Below, in pieces: positions 1 through 13,837 of a stretch of 64,000 nucleotides of DNA. Below the pieces are notes generated by a model that saw only the letters and a list, made by a program, of their open reading frames with translations, searched no databases and had not been told where the DNA came from. A program made the position numbers and the translations under genes. The DNA is taken from contig CM075656.1 in the NCBI GenBank assembly GCA_037953625.1, positions 78,201,001-78,265,000 on the forward strand. The letters run 5' to 3'. The stretch is from Crotalaria pallida (lineage: Eukaryota > Streptophyta > Magnoliopsida > Fabales > Fabaceae). The number at the start of each line of letters is the position of its first letter. Position 1 is the first letter of the stretch.

Positions 1-507
1 GCTATCAATTTTCTCCATTGTTATGCCATTTTAAATTGAGATGTTAAATAATACTATCAAAACATATAAGTAATAAAAAAAGAAAAAGAATTACTAATAT
101 AAAAAAATTAATAATTAACATCATAGAGAAAACATTAATAATTAACCAAGCCATTCAATTTTTTGTTCAATTTATATGCCTCTTCAGCACTCTTTACTTG
201 CATAATCATGAGAAACAACTGGAACACAACTTATAGCATAAGCAAAAAAATATGCGGCCCATACAATCAGTGAAGTATCAAAAGATGTTGAATTTGGACA
301 GAAAAATATTTTGAAGCTTGTTTCTGTTTTCAGCTATTAACATGCATATAATTGTAGATATAAAACAAAAGAAATCTTCCATGTATGAAGCAGAGTCCAT
401 AAAAGGCAGACCCATCACTGCCCTTCAATAATGAATAAAATACAAAGAATAAATGCAAGGCAGATAAAAATTACAGATAATAAAACAAAGTGCATCAATG
501 GAGCCTA
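1..507. other. AT-rich flank, no gene seen
   Basis: AT-rich sequence downstream of the AAA pseudogene, which lies on the minus strand. It is probably its former 3' flank. I see no coding frame with recognisable content. Confidence 0.5.
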
Positions 508-1190
508 TTATTGGGATAATAACCCAAGGCCTGCTTCTAAATCTACCAATGTGATTGTAAGAAGTTCTTCTGCATCTATACAATCAAAGCTAAGCCTCAA
601 GTCTAAATGTTTTCTAGCATTAACCAACATAGTATCTATCAAACCACCATTAGTGTCTTTTCTCTGCTTTTCTGTTGTTTCCCTTTATATCAATGCTGCT
701 AAAGCTTCTATGCTGCATGAAGGATGCAACTTAAATCCATAAAGCAAACTATCTTCTGCTAAAAGAATTTCTGCTAGTTCTACCGAATTGAAATCATTGA
801 AATGGAAAAACTTGGTGTCACTCTTCTACAGAAACATTCATTAGAACCAATTACTCGTTTCATTGGTTCGTCGTAACCTGCAAATATAACTACGATTTTT
901 CCGCGGTCCATGACAGACATAATCTCCTCTAAGGCTTCCAATCCGTAGTCCTTATCGTCTGACTTCTGCATCGGTATCAGTCCATAAGCTTCATCAACAA
1001 AAAGAATTCCCCCTTCTGCTTCCTGAATCCTACTCCTGGTTTTCGGACCCGTATGACCAACAAACTTGCCAACTAAATCAGTCCGTTGTACTTCTGTCAC
1101 CTTATCAGTAGGTAGAATTCCCACCATGTGGAGTAACTTTTCCAGGATGTGCACTACCATGGTTTTACCTGTTCCAGGATTGCCAAGATT
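508..1190 (-). pseudogene. Truncated, frameshifted CbbX-type AAA+ ATPase
   Basis: The minus strand encodes the core of a plant CbbX-like AAA+ ATPase, of the type fused to ankyrin repeats in Arabidopsis. Walker A (GNPGTGKT) is visible at about 1170-1190, just upstream of the first Met of the open frame. Walker B (GGILFVDEAY) and the sensor segment IVVIFAGYDEPMKRVI follow. The frame breaks after FCRRVT near 810 and resumes in another frame (KFFHFNDFNS). It breaks again near 690 and ends in a third frame at a stop at 508-510 after a conserved-looking DLEAGLGLLSQ tail. Upstream of Walker A no coding sequence or splice acceptor is seen, and a probable solo LTR begins about 45 bp away. The ankyrin half is absent. 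Two frameshifts and a missing 5' part make it a pseudogene. Family assignment is from recognised motifs. Confidence 0.8.
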
Positions 1191-1235
1191 ACATTTTAAT
1201 TAAACAAAATTGATGGCATCACCTAGATGCATATA

Positions 1236-2900
1236 TGTTAAACACTCAAACTTGACTTGTGAAACAACGGTTTGAGATGGAAGGAAATTAATCCATACCA
1301 AGCATTGAAGTAGCGATCAAGTACATACTGCATACTTGAAAGATATAAAACATTGTATTGATAAATATAAAATGTCATACTTGACATCAGATCCATGAAG
1401 AATGTTTTGATAAATGCCAAAAGGTTTTGAACAAACTACAAATGTGTTGATCAAGTTCAAGCTCAACAAGCAACAACAAACATCAAGTTAAGAAGAGAGA
1501 GCCAACTCATGAAGACTTAGTTTGGTAGTTTATGATTTATTGTTTTATCTTTTGCCTCACAAGTCTTTTAGTTTATGAGTTTGGGTAGAGTTATTAGAGG
1601 GTAGTGAATCTCTTTTGATTGCATGATTATATCATATTTTGAGTATTCACTTTGTCTAAAATCCATAGGTGACTTAAAGGTTTTAAAGAAAAGGTTTAGT
1701 TTTTGAGAAAACAAGTTTTTAGTGATTTTTATGCTGATTACTCGAGTAACACATATTTCACTCGAGTAAAATTTATCAAGCTTGCGGCTTACTCGATTAA
1801 TCATTATTTTACTCGAGTAAAATGTTTTAAGCTTTCGGCTTACTCGAGTAACTCGATCAGATATGGTTTTTAAAATGCGTTTTTAACTTCTCAAAAGCTA
1901 TTCTAAGTGCTCTAACTTTTGGGTATTCTATATAAACCTTTTCCTAATCATTTCTATCATTTTAGAATCAACAAGAATCATTTTTGATACACTTTTACAA
2001 AGAATCAAAGCCACACTATTCTCTCTCACTCTCTCAAGATCAAAGCTCTCATTTTCATATTCTTTGATCAAGAACCTTGAATCTCTCATGTTGATCTTTT
2101 CATAGCTTTTGAAAGAGATTCATAGGATTGTTATTTTGTTTTCATTTTGAGTTGTAATCATTGCAAGAGGCAAACATTCTACAACATTGGAAGCCTTGAT
2201 TTTGTGAATCAAGCAAGTTTCATTGGAAGCCTTGGTGAGGCATTTCATCAAGCACTTGGAAGCCTTGTTGAAGAACAAGCATTTGGAAGTCTTGTGAGTG
2301 AAGCAAGCAATTGGAAGTCTTGTTGTGAGGGTATCGGCAAGCAAGAGAAGAGGTTAGATTAGATATCAATAGGATTACAAGGCAAGGGTGTGGTATCTCT
2401 TGTAGGCTAGCAAGAAGGAGTCTTGTGAGGCATTTACTTGTAATTTGAGAAACTCTAATTCCTCATAGTGAAAAATCTCTCTTGGTTGAAGAGGGGACTG
2501 GAGTAGCTTTCAAGTGGATGAAAGTGAACCAGGATAAATCACTGTGTCGTATTTCTAAACCCTCTACTCTTTACAATTCTTGTTATTAATTGTGTTCTTG
2601 GTTAAAAACCTAGAAAAAGTGATTTTTCTATATTTGATTGAATTGAATCTTTATTGTTCAAATTAATTTGGGGAAAATCATTTTCATAACTAGGTTAATC
2701 AATAAGAATATTGGTGTTGATTGTTTCCGCTTAATTTCTGATATAATATTTGTTAATTGATTGATTTTCATTGGTTTTAATCGTTTAGATTTGTTTCTTG
2801 TGAAAATCTTTCAAAGTTTCTTAAACACCTATTCAACCCCCTTCTAGGTGTTTTCCTAGTGTATCCTAGTTATTTCACCCACCGAGTGTAGATTCTAACA
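1236..2900 (+). mobile_element. Probable solo LTR of a SIRE-like copia element
   Basis: The stretch begins with TGTTA and ends with TAACA, as LTRs do. Near 2530 it contains the phrase gtgaaccaggataaa, which is also present in both LTRs of the copia element at 30-40 kb. It also carries the ACTCGAGT motifs (1740-1850) typical of that element. No internal coding region, primer site or second LTR follows. The 5-bp flanks (atata and ggatc) do not match, so the left boundary is uncertain or the target duplication has been lost. Confidence 0.55.
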
Positions 2901-5611
2901 GGATCTTCTTTAATTTGCAAGTTATGTAACCAACTAACCATTAAAAACCATACCAAAATGATAGATAACATCCTGCAAGTGAACACACAAAAACCAAGAC
3001 AAAAGGATTTTAGCTAGCTATTTGGTAGTCAATATCAGATAGTTGCAATTTTAGCAAGTTAGCATTTCTAATTTCACATGCTTACATAAATTTTCACTTG
3101 GACCAAACTTGGAAGCTTTTTAAAAAGAAAAATACCTGAAATAAGCAGGAACACAAAATGTGCCCTATATAGAGATTCACCGGAACACAAAAGAAACTAG
3201 TTGTTATGTGTTTTCATAGAAACTCAAAGTAACACTCACTTAAGCTATTGTATTTCTAGATTAATTTCTCAATTACAAATTGATAGGAACACAAATTATT
3301 AGTTATTGTGTTTTCAGAAACACAAAAGAATATACTAACCTAAGCTATTTTTGGATTCATAACTTACTAACAAATTACAGGTTCTATCCTTTTACCACTA
3401 ATTCCTTTCTATACAAATAATTCTATTCAAAATGAAAAAGTAAAATGTAAACCCTATATGTTGACAACCACTCTAAGTCCTTCAAAAGCACCATTGAGTA
3501 ATAAACCACAAACCAAACCAAACCAGTGAGTAAGACTAAGAGGAAAAGAAACTAATCTATATATATATACAAAGGGAAGGGGAAATCAACATACTGAATG
3601 AGTGGAATGAGAAACACTTACCAACCTAAAAATTCCTCACTCCCTGATAGCAGCAACAATAGCATAGCAACAACTGCGCTACAGCAGCAACAGCACAGTA
3701 ACAACAGCAGCCATAGCACAGCAGCACAATAGCACAGCAAAAGCCAATTTTGGCAACACAATATTGACTAAGATTTCAATTCTCATACCATTTTTCATAT
3801 TTCTAGTTCTTATTCTTTACTTTTTCAATGAACTGAATCACTCAAATCAGATTCACTAAGCATACTTTAGTATTTCCTCAAGTTGTTTCGAATCAATCTG
3901 ATAAGTTTGGATCAGACACAAACTCTTCAGTATAGAAAAGACATATACATTAAGACATAAGGAAATATCAAATTATTAATATTTTTTCTATGCCTTTTAA
4001 TACTGGGTAGTAACTTAAGATCCTGCACATAAAACCCAACAGCATGATTGCATATTTTGGTAACATTGAAGGTCAATTCTTTTAAATTATTGTGACCTTT
4101 TACCCATTGGAGTTCAATACTTTGGCAGTCCTTTACTTTACTATTATACTAAATTACTAACTACCATCTGAGTAAAAGAATAGCATGCTATTATTAAAAA
4201 CAATAAAGCAGGAAAAAAGATTGAAAAAAGAACAAAGTTCTAACCTTTGGTGTTCCTGGTAGTATTTCCCTTGTAGTTTTCTCTTAAAATTGCATAGGAT
4301 CAAAATCTGCAATTAAAGAAAATAAAAAGAAAGATGACATACACATAATAGAATTTAGCAATTGAAGAAAAATTACATCAGTGATTGCATTTGAATTGAA
4401 GGGAAAAAATAACAAAAATATTACAATCTTCTCAATCCACGGCGAAACCTTCTCACCTTCGATTGACGACACCCAGACATCATCACCGCCAACCTCATAG
4501 TGGCTGTCGTTGCCGCCATGACCACCTACTATCTTGACACCAACACCCGCACTATCGTCACCTCCCAACAACACCTTCCAGCCACCATCGCTTCTAAAAC
4601 CACCGTTCGCCGCCGATGTCAAACCCGATAGTTCCGGTGACGGTTTCTTACCCTGACCCCTTGAATAGTTGTTGATCACAGCCACCCCTTCCTCTGCATG
4701 TTCACCCTTCTCCTCTGCTGAGATATTCCAATGACACCATAATCAGATTTTGATAGGGTCTTCGAGGAGATCTTTCCCAGTTTCCTTCGGTGACTCATCT
4801 TCATTATACTCTAGACACTGTTTCGGCGACTCCTTCGATATAGATCCTTCCTCTTCGCCTTCTTCAGATGCGTTGCTTCGTTTCTGCGTAAGAAAAAACA
4901 TAGAAAGGGTTTCGAAAAAACAAAAAAATAAATAAGAAGAAGATAACTGAATGGATCCATAGATGAGAAGGTTAAAAAAAAAATCAATGCAGCTTCACAT
5001 CGAGCCACTCAACCATGTGTTGGAGAAATGAAACGTCTCAGGCTTGTCTTGGAAGCTGACAAAAGAACGGTCCAGATCACTTGCTACGGTTCAGATCTTT
5101 TTTTTCCATATAAATCGACGCCTGGGATCAAATATATTAAAAAAACATAATAAAACACACAAAAACACAATTAAAAACGTAATTAAGACAAACCACAAAT
5201 GAAAACTTGTAATCAGGGGGATTAGGCGCTAACACAAAAAAGGAAATCAGATTCTCCAACAATAATGAGAGTGGGAGAGTGGGAGAGATGATGAGAGTGG
5301 GAGAGAAAGAGATGAGAACAATAATGCAACGATTAGTCCCAGAAGATGAAAAGTTTGCTTTTCATAGAAGCTTAGGAAGATCTATGAGTAAATAGATGAA
5401 AGACTCAGATTTAATGTTAGAATTCACTATGAACGTTCAGATTATAAGTCAATATTTACCCTCAAAGTTGATGTTAGTAGGTGTTGTTTAGGAGGTTAAA
5501 AATCATTAATGGCATATTTAGGAGGGAAAAGTATAGTTAGGAAGGAAAATAATGGGGATTAAGGAGGGAAAACAAAAATGCCCTCATACTTCACCTATTT
5601 TATAATATATT
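2901..5611. other. Unassigned, no supported gene
   Basis: Mostly AT-rich. It contains a CAG/CAA-rich tract (about 3648-3745), a GC-rich island (about 4440-4680) whose minus-strand frame is Gly/Asp-rich without a recognised domain, and GAGAGTGG-type repeats near 5265-5310. The last 150 bp (AGGAGGGAAA repeats) end in an AAT microsatellite and could be the tail of an older element. No gene is supported. Confidence 0.4.
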
Positions 5612-5612
5612 G

Positions 5613-5652
<40 letters not shown>
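5612..5652. repeat. (AAT)n microsatellite, left part
   Basis: A run of AAT units stops exactly at the CTAG terminus of the Helitron. The same microsatellite resumes at 20753, on the other side of that element. Confidence 0.9.
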
Positions 5653-5653
<1 letters not shown>

Positions 5654-5663
5654 TAGGAACCAA

Positions 5664-5680
5664 CCCGTGCCACGCACGGG
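5664..5680 (-). other. Helitron 3'-terminal hairpin
   Basis: CCCGTGC and GCACGGG arms around a 3-nt loop, seven bases from the terminal CTAG at 5653-5656. This is the expected 3' terminus of a minus-strand Helitron. Confidence 0.75.
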
Positions 5681-5684
5681 GCCA

Positions 5685-8642
5685 TACGGTAACCAATCAA
5701 TCAAATTATGAGACTATCATGGGTTTAATTATATGGTGAAATTTATAAAACCAGTAATGAAAATATTGTGACTTTAAGTATTTTATTTATGTATATTTAT
5801 GTGTTAATAATGAGGGAAATGGAAATATTTTTGAAGGGGTATATAGAAGCGAATAGAAGAGAAAATGTGTAAATTAAATTAAAGTTTGTTATGAAGTTAT
5901 GAAACCATTAAATTATTTCACAAACTTGAAGCACACAAATGATAGCAAGAAGGAAAACTTTATACACATGTTAGCTGTAATGAAATATTTTGCAAAGCTT
6001 TTCAGATTTACAATCAACAAAAAAATCATAGTAAAATTTCTATACTTCAAGAAACTTCAATTCACTGACTGTATTTCAAATCTGTCTTCACGGTTAAATT
6101 TATGCCATATGATGAGACCAATTTGATGGTTGGTTTTTTTTATAATAAAGGGACCATGGTTCCAATACCAATTGCAAAATATTAATTTCTATATAGATCT
6201 TGCAAAACAACTTAATTCTATTCTAATCTTTAAATCTAGTATACTCATGCTTTGGATTGTGCAAATGGCATAAAATACATTGTTACAACAACAACCACAA
6301 CCAAGCATTATCTCATCAAGGGTATGAAATACATGTAGAAACTAAGTCCACAGCAACCCAAACAACAAAGGCAACACCATAACAACAAAGAGATAACGGC
6401 ACTCATCCTAATCCATCATAGCTGCTATTAAGATAGAATATGCCAATATTCTTCTGTTATTAGCATTTTATTAGGATTTGATTTACTCAATCTTATCTTG
6501 TAAACAACTCTCTAGCCTTAGCACTTGTATATATACACAGCACTGCACTCTATTGCACTCTATACCTAATGTAAGAAACAAAAATACAATTCAGCTTTTA
6601 TAATACATGAGTAAAAAAAGAAAACAATCAAAATAAAGTTAATTTGCATGTCTGATCTTTGCCTGATTCGAGTTTTTGAGAGATGATTTTACTCAAACTT
6701 GATAACACTATTTTCATATTACAACTATTTTCAATATAATCAATTCAATATTTACATATCAATATTTATATAGTGTTCAAAAAAATTTCAATATTTACAT
6801 ATGATGCATGTACAATCAATTTAATTAAAAGAGGCACAGGTTTACATGCACATTTTATGCAGTTTTGGACAGAGCATGTAGTGCAGTAATTGATGGCATC
6901 AAAATCCAATCCTTTCTTGAGTTTCACCTTTTCCTTGAATTTAAAGGCATATCAGTCCGGAATACGACAAAATTGTTATTTTGAACAACAATAATTGGGA
7001 ATAGAAATATAAAGGGAAATTGCAAATAATTGTCTTAGGATCATTCTATAGAAGTTAGATTTCAAGTTGAAGAAATAATGTGTATCGGTATGAAGGAACT
7101 TTTTATATCCCAATTTCATAAATAAGTTGAGTAAATTATATGCAGTAATACTCTATAAGAGATATCCCTGTAGAAATGGAACCAATCAAAGCAAAAGCCT
7201 TTTACATGGTTACTTGTATTAGATATTCATGAGTAACAAAATTATTGAAAGCATTAGGCATAAAATATTCTTTACTTTAAATAAGTATTGAAAAACATAT
7301 ACCTTTTTTTACTGCAAATAGCACAATAGAACTTTTTTTGCATAAAAACTTGTGCAATGCAGTAGCAAATCAATATTATTTTTTGGCTCCCCAGGTGCTT
7401 ATAGCCCGCATGAAAAAATGACTGAAACAAATCATTATTAAGCCAAGAGTCATAGATTACGGGTGGTGCTTGTCATCATAGATTTCATCATACCCCTGCT
7501 CCTAAGCACAAGAGTCATAAAAGTTTATAATTTTACAACATTACAGGCTTAGATTATTCTAATACTCAAAGTGGCAAGTATGTGAATAAAAAAACAAAAA
7601 ACTTGCATAAAAAAATACTTGCACCAAAAGTTAAATGATGGTTCTTCTTTGTAATGGGTGCTTATCCGGTGTACCGAAAAAATACCTACATCAAGAAATA
7701 ACAACATCAAAAATGTATCTTAGGACTTTTCACAAACACTTGGTGTGCATCATAAACAAAACATCTTATTATTAACAAACATATCAAAGTAAAAAGTTAA
7801 TCACCGGGTCATTTAGAATTTGCTTAGGTTTTTTTTAATATCCTTTAACACCATCGACCAACAAAAATGAAATAAGACATAAATTACCGAGAGCAAACTT
7901 TGATTTTCCCAATAGTGATGATATGGACCAAAATATCTATGTAGCAAAAACAAAAAACGAAGAAATTTCACCTTGAATCATTTATCAAATAGCTTGTATG
8001 CATAACCAAAACACTGGGTCATTTAACAAACACTTTGGTCAGAAACGAAGAGAGCGAGAGTCCGAGACTTACTTACAGGAACGGGAGACTTACTAATAGT
8101 GTCGTTCACGGCGAAAACAGTGATGATGATGGTGTTGCAGCCGAATCTAAAAGGAAAGTTGAAGCTTTTCCATACAACAAATAAAAAAAATTAAATAAAC
8201 AAAAATCTCAAATACCCATTCTGAAAAAATCAAAGAAAAATGGAACACCCAAAATGATTTATAGAACGAAAGAAGAAGCAAGGGCATAAAATATAGATCA
8301 CCTCTAAAGCCATTTTTTCGAAGTGGCTATGGTGTTGGTCAGCTTTCCAAAACGGTGTGGCTTCTTGGTGGAGGACACTGTTGTGGTGGTGGCGGCAGCG
8401 AGAAAATGATAAAGAGAGAAGAGGGAGAGGAGCAAGGGTCCGAGAGAGAGTGAGAGACTGAGAGGAGAAGATAGAGAGAGAAGGAGGGTGAGATTGATGA
8501 GAGAAGAGGGAGTCATTCGGTGGGTTTATTGGGGACTTGAGTTTTTTTTTTCTTTTTCTTTTTTAAGATTGAAAATGGGGTTGTTTGAATTTTGAAATTA
8601 ATTTGGGGAAAGAAAGTGCATTGGGAGGGAAATTAATTTGAA
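5685..8642. other. Helitron body, no gene recognised
   Basis: AT-rich sequence between the 3' hairpin and the tandem array. A purine-rich (GAGAGA) tract lies at about 8395-8515. Small open frames here have no recognisable domain or codon bias. No rolling-circle Rep or helicase motif was seen. Confidence 0.5.
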
Positions 8643-9590
8643 ATTATATTTTACTTATTTGTATCATTATCTGTGTCAGGAAGTATATAATAAAAAAATT
8701 CAAATCCAAATAACAAAAAAACATATACATAAAAAGAGCACCGAATACCCAAAGCATATTTTTTTAATATATTATATTTATTAAAAAAATAAAATAAATA
8801 AAAGAGCAGAGCACCAAAAACCGGTGCATGGTTGAAACACTCTTGTTTTATATTTTACTTGTTTTGACCATTACCTGTGTTCGGAAGCATGTAATAAAAA
8901 AAACTTCAAATCCATTCAAATCCAAGTAACAAAAACATGTATATAAAAAGAACAAAGATTACCCAAAGCAATTTTTTTAAATATATTATATTTATTAAAA
9001 AAAAGAGCCGGAGCACCAAAAACCGGTGCATGGTATAAACACCCTTGTTTTATATTTTACTTGTTCGGACCATTACCCGTATCAGGAAGCATATAATAAT
9101 AAAAATTCAAATCCAAATAACAAAAATATGTACATAAAAAGAATAGAGAAAACCCAAAGCGTACTTTTTTTTAATATATTAGATTTATTTAAAAAATAAA
9201 ATAAAAAAAGAATCGGAGCAAAAAAAAGTACATAAAAAAAATTCAAATCCAAATAACAAAAACATGTACATAAAAAGAACACAGAAAACCCAAAGCATAT
9301 TTTTTTAATGTATTATATTTATTAAAATAAAAATATATTATTTTATTAAAAATAAAAATAAATCTAAAAAAAAAGGCGAAGCACCAAAAACCGGTGCATG
9401 GTAGAAACACCCTTGTTTTATATTTTACTTGTTTGGACCATTACCTGTGTCAGAAATCATTTGATAAAAAAATTCAAATCCAAATAAGAAAAGCATGTAC
9501 ATAAAAAGAACACAGAAAATCCAAAGTATATTTTTTTAATATATTATATTTATTAAAATAATAAAATAAAAAAAAGGGTTGGAGCACCAA
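8643..9590 (+). repeat. ~200-bp tandem repeat array, left part
   Basis: Four to five imperfect units of about 190-210 bp. Each carries GCACCAAAAACCGGTGCATGG (near 8811, 9012 and 9381), then TTTTATATTTTACTTG, a CATTACCTGTGTCAG segment and an A/T-rich tail ending in GGAGC. One unit near 9181-9240 is truncated. The last unit is interrupted at 9590 by the LTR element and continues at 19990. Confidence 0.85.
9586..9590. repeat. 5-bp target site duplication (left)
   Basis: ACCAA directly before the TG of the left LTR. An identical ACCAA follows the right LTR at 19990-19994. Confidence 0.9.
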
Positions 9591-10861
9591 TGTTGATACC
9601 TCAATATTTGGTAGCCCAAATTACAAGGCCCAAATCATGTAAGGGCCCAGAAGTTGTCAAACAAAAATAAAGTAATAAAGATACTGAGGAAAGCGCGCCA
9701 ACTCTGGGAATCGTCCAAGGCGACACACACTCACGGCGACGGCTACCAAGGCGGCACTTCCCGATAAGGTGCCCAGAAGAAAGAGTAAAGCGCACTAGTG
9801 GCGGTAAACGCCATGTGTCATCCCAAAGTGTCTCAGATGCCACAGAAACCCGAGGAGAACATCGGGATAAACGAAGGCGAGTCGGAGGCAGAAGCTCACA
9901 GAAGGCGCACACGTGACCAGCCAAGGGCGACATAGCCATCCGAGGCTGCGACGGTTTGCAAAGTAAGCCAGAAAGGAATCTTTTATTCACCCAAGGCAAA
10001 GCCGAGGGGAGTAAGACTTGGAGTCCTCTCCTTCTCCGTAATCATCAAATGCCAAAGCCAAGAATGGTAAAGAAGACAAAGCCACTGAAAAGGTGCTCTG
10101 AATACATAATGCAAGGAGTCATTAACCAATAGACAAAGAAGAGCGAGCAAGGACCACTGGTCCAAAGCACCAGTATAAACAAGAGGAAGAAAAGAGAATA
10201 AAAAAAAAGAAGGGCAGAGCCCCAAAAGGCCACCCCCCCAAAAGGTCGAGAGATGCCAGAAGGCAAGAGGAACAATACCCCAAAGCGACAATAGCTGCAA
10301 TACGATACACGCAATATGCACCAAAAGGTACAAAAAGCTCCTCCCTCTGAAAAGCGGAGAGAAAGGATGAGAAGTAAGAGAGAAGCTCGAAGGGGAAAAA
10401 CTGCCCAGCAAACACAAGAGACATCACTCCTCCCCCGGAAGCACCCTCTGCGAAGGGGTGCCATGGAGAAGTAAGAGACGGAATAAGCAACGAAGGAGAA
10501 ACAGAAAAGGAGGAAAAGCCAGAAAGCGTGCACCTCCAGCAACCATCGTAAAAGCCAAGACGAGGGGGTCAGAATACCCAGAAAGCGCCGTAACCAACAA
10601 TGGTTACAACACGGAAGGCGTACATCGAAAATGAAAGGAAGCTCGCCTTCTTAAACCCAAGATTTAGCAATGCAAAAGGGGTGTAAAGCCAAAGCGCACA
10701 CCCCTCCCTTTGTAAAATACCACGAACGTGGGAGCCATTTCCTTGTATTGACCCCTCTGTATCTCGTCTCAGTATAATAAAAGCTTAAAGCTTCATCAAG
10801 TTTACGAACCCATTATCTCTTTTAATTAAACAATCATTATCGCACAAAGCGGTCCGAAACA
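9591..10861 (+). repeat. 5' LTR (1271 bp)
   Basis: Starts TGTTGATACC and ends GAAACA, with the primer site two bases on. By eye it differs from the 3' LTR by about 14 substitutions plus a 1-bp and a 4-bp indel. A CCCCTCTGTATCTCGTCTCAGTATAATAAAAGC stretch near 10750-10790 is a plausible promoter/poly(A) zone (inference). Confidence 0.9.
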
Positions 10862-10863
10862 AT

Positions 10864-10881
10864 TGGCGACTCCGCTGGGGA
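10864..10881 (+). other. tRNA primer binding site
   Basis: TGGCGACTCCGCTGGGGA is complementary to the 3' end of a tRNA ending in CCA. It lies two bases after the LTR. Confidence 0.8.
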
Positions 10882-13837
10882 AGCTACGGCTTCCAGCCTT
10901 GAAGAAAAGGCTCCTAGAGGCACTACTCAGGAGGCAGCTCCCGAGAGCATTCGACCTCCAACCGAAGAAGCGTTGTAGCGACGAAGTGCTCTTTTAGGCC
11001 AGAGGCGATCTCTTCAGAAGGCGGCCCGTCACTGAAAGGTGAGCCCTCCGAAAGACACGCCTCAGAGAAGCAATCTCCCTAAAGGGGAGTAATCACGAAA
11101 GATGACCGGTTTCGCCCTAATGCAAGCTTTCTAGAAGGCGGTGAGACTCGTCCAAAGGTGGCATAGATCCTTGCGAGCCCGACTGCTCAGGAAGGCGATG
11201 CCTCGGAGGGCGGTGACTTTCGCTCTGTTTAAGCGCGGTCGCGCGACTGAAAGGGGTGGAGATGCGTCCTTGCTAACGAAGGCGCCACACGAAGTACGCC
11301 CTCGCTGACGAGGGCGCCGGGTCGCAGAAAGTAGAAGCTCAGGAGCGGAGGCGCAATCAACCAATCCACGTGGAAGACGCCTCATATCATCTGCACTATC
11401 AACTAAGTATACGCAAACCCTGACTCGGTCTAATTTATCGTTTTTATTCTGATAAGTCTTTCCATGAATTTGGTAGATGTGAATCATGACAAAATAAAAG
11501 ATATATTGTACCTACTTGCATATAAGTCGTTGTATGTAGCTACAACATGCTTGCTTTGTGCATCTATGTCTTGATATGCTTTCGGTAGTGACGCTTTCGC
11601 ATGATATCATGTTCTACGCCGTTAGCCTTATGTTCACTTTGACTAGAATGACATTATTGCAATATAGTCCAAATCTGAGTATGTCACGACTGAAAATGAC
11701 ATGTGCATGATAACAATCATGAATGTCGTCGCTCTGATATGTATCGAATGTTTGACTAGAGAAAACAATGACTAGACGAATCTATGCATTTGAATGTTTG
11801 CTTTAAGAACTGAAATCAGTATATCATACCAGTTATTCTTGTCAACTTTTCCCTGGCTCAACCGTGGCGTGATGAAAGGAAACTGTTTCCATAAAAAAAA
11901 ACATCTAAAAGTTATAAGTTATATGATTGGAATGTTGAAAAAGCATGCTCTAGGAAAGCGTTGCATAAAAGCATGACCTGGATAGTGTTACATAGTGATG
12001 CATGATTGATTGTATACATGATTTACTGGATGCAACTAATAAGACGGACATGTATAGCATGAAAACATCCGGAAAATGAAAGTTGTTTATGTAGGAATGA
12101 GGATGAATCACTCCTTAAAGTATGAGAAGTCTTTTGATGCTCTTCCAAAAAAAAAACTCCGCATCTTGCCCAATGAAAGCAAGGCGGTTAAAAGTGAAGA
12201 AGCAAACGGTGAAACGAAAGCAAAAGCGCCGAAAAAGAGACGCAATGCACAAGTAGAAAAGAGCAGTGAAAAATCAAACAATAAAAAAAAGAGAGCTCAC
12301 CAAAAGTGGGTGAACCCTGAGCAAAATGGTGGCATGGACGAAATCCAGAATCAGAAGGCGAACACGAGGCCATCGTGGCAAGACGCATGTAAGCATGCGT
12401 TCGGTACAAACTAACTGACGGGGAAAGGCGAGAAAAGCAAGGGTGAATCATGAAGCCTCATGAGGAGCTGCAAAGATGAAACCCAAGGCACGCCAAGGGA
12501 AAATAAACAGTATCGAAGCTAGAAATCCTGAAGTAAACCAAGAGCAGAACGTTGCTAGTGCCAACCCCCCAAAAAAAAAGCTGACAAATGAATTCAAACC
12601 TGAAAGACGAAAGCGACTCCAAAACAAAAGTGTGCAAGAGAAGTAATTAAAAAGCAAGAGCAGGCGCATATGCAAAAGTTGACACAACTAAACCAGGGGA
12701 CATCTCTCAAGCAAAACTAAAAGTCAAAGTGAGCCCCGAAGGGGCTGACAAAGAATTCAAATCAGAAAGACCAAGGCAGCTTCAAAGCGAAAGCGTGCAA
12801 AAGATCACAAGCCAGAAAGTTAAAAGAAAATCAATGCAGATATCTGAGCGCAACAGCAGATATCTGAGCGCAACAGCAAGACAAGATGAAAAGTAAAAAG
12901 GACATAACAAAACTCAAAAGGCGTACAATTGCAAAGATGTACACCTTCAAGGCGTACAACCGTAAGGCATACATGAAAAGGCGCGCATGCAACATGAAGA
13001 CGAATGCAAGCTCCGTAATGGCCAATGCAAGTACAAGATCCTGAAAAGTATGCTACTCAAAGGCGTACTTAAACACTGAAGCACTGAATCAGATGCAAGG
13101 ACAAGGTGCAGGATAAAATCAAGAAAGCGTACAAACAATTGACCCAAAATGGCCTCAAACACAACATAACCAAGCCAAGGCATCCCAAAACAAATAAAAC
13201 GAAGAAGTCTGTAGCAAGCCCCTGAAGCAAGGCATATGAACCTATACATACGTCAAAGCATATCATGCGAAAGCAAGCATAAGCACAAGGTCAATCAGAA
13301 AACCCAAGCATTTGCACGCCGATAATCGCAAGAAGAACTAAAAAGTAACGCCCATGACAAAAGGTGTTACGAAGCACAAGCAATCAGAATCAAGCAATCG
13401 ATCAGAGGCAGGGAAGTGCCTGTGACAAGAGGCACCAATGCTAAAGCTCGAAGCGACACTAATGACATGAGGTGTCCCCAGAAAGAGCTCGAAAGATACT
13501 GACGACATGAGGTATCACTGTAGAAAAACACCCTCAAACAGGGTCAATAATGCCAGAACGCGAGGTTCAACACTTCAAATAAAAAAAGAAGAAAAAAGGA
13601 AGAGAAGAAGAAAAAGAAAAGAAAAAGAATAGTGTTGAACCGTACCGCGGGCACAAGCGCCTTATCGCGGTACCCGGATAGACCTCCTGAAAAATTTCTG
13701 GGACAGACGCGGGCGAAGTACGCCATATCGCGAGACTAGAAAAGGTCCCGGGAAACAAGGGCGCTAGTCTTAAACGCGGGCGGAAAAAATCTGTAAAAGA
13801 GGTTGGCTAATGCAAGATCCAAAGCGATCCGTTAGTT

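Noticed and set aside
4284..4685. Gly/Asp-rich minus-strand frame
   Set aside because: No domain, no start context, low complexity; a GC-rich island alone does not support a gene.
9601..10542. Long minus-strand open frames in the LTRs
   Set aside because: Rich in Phe, Leu, Ser and Cys, they arise from purine-rich LTR sequence. Both LTRs show similar accidental frames and no domain is recognised.
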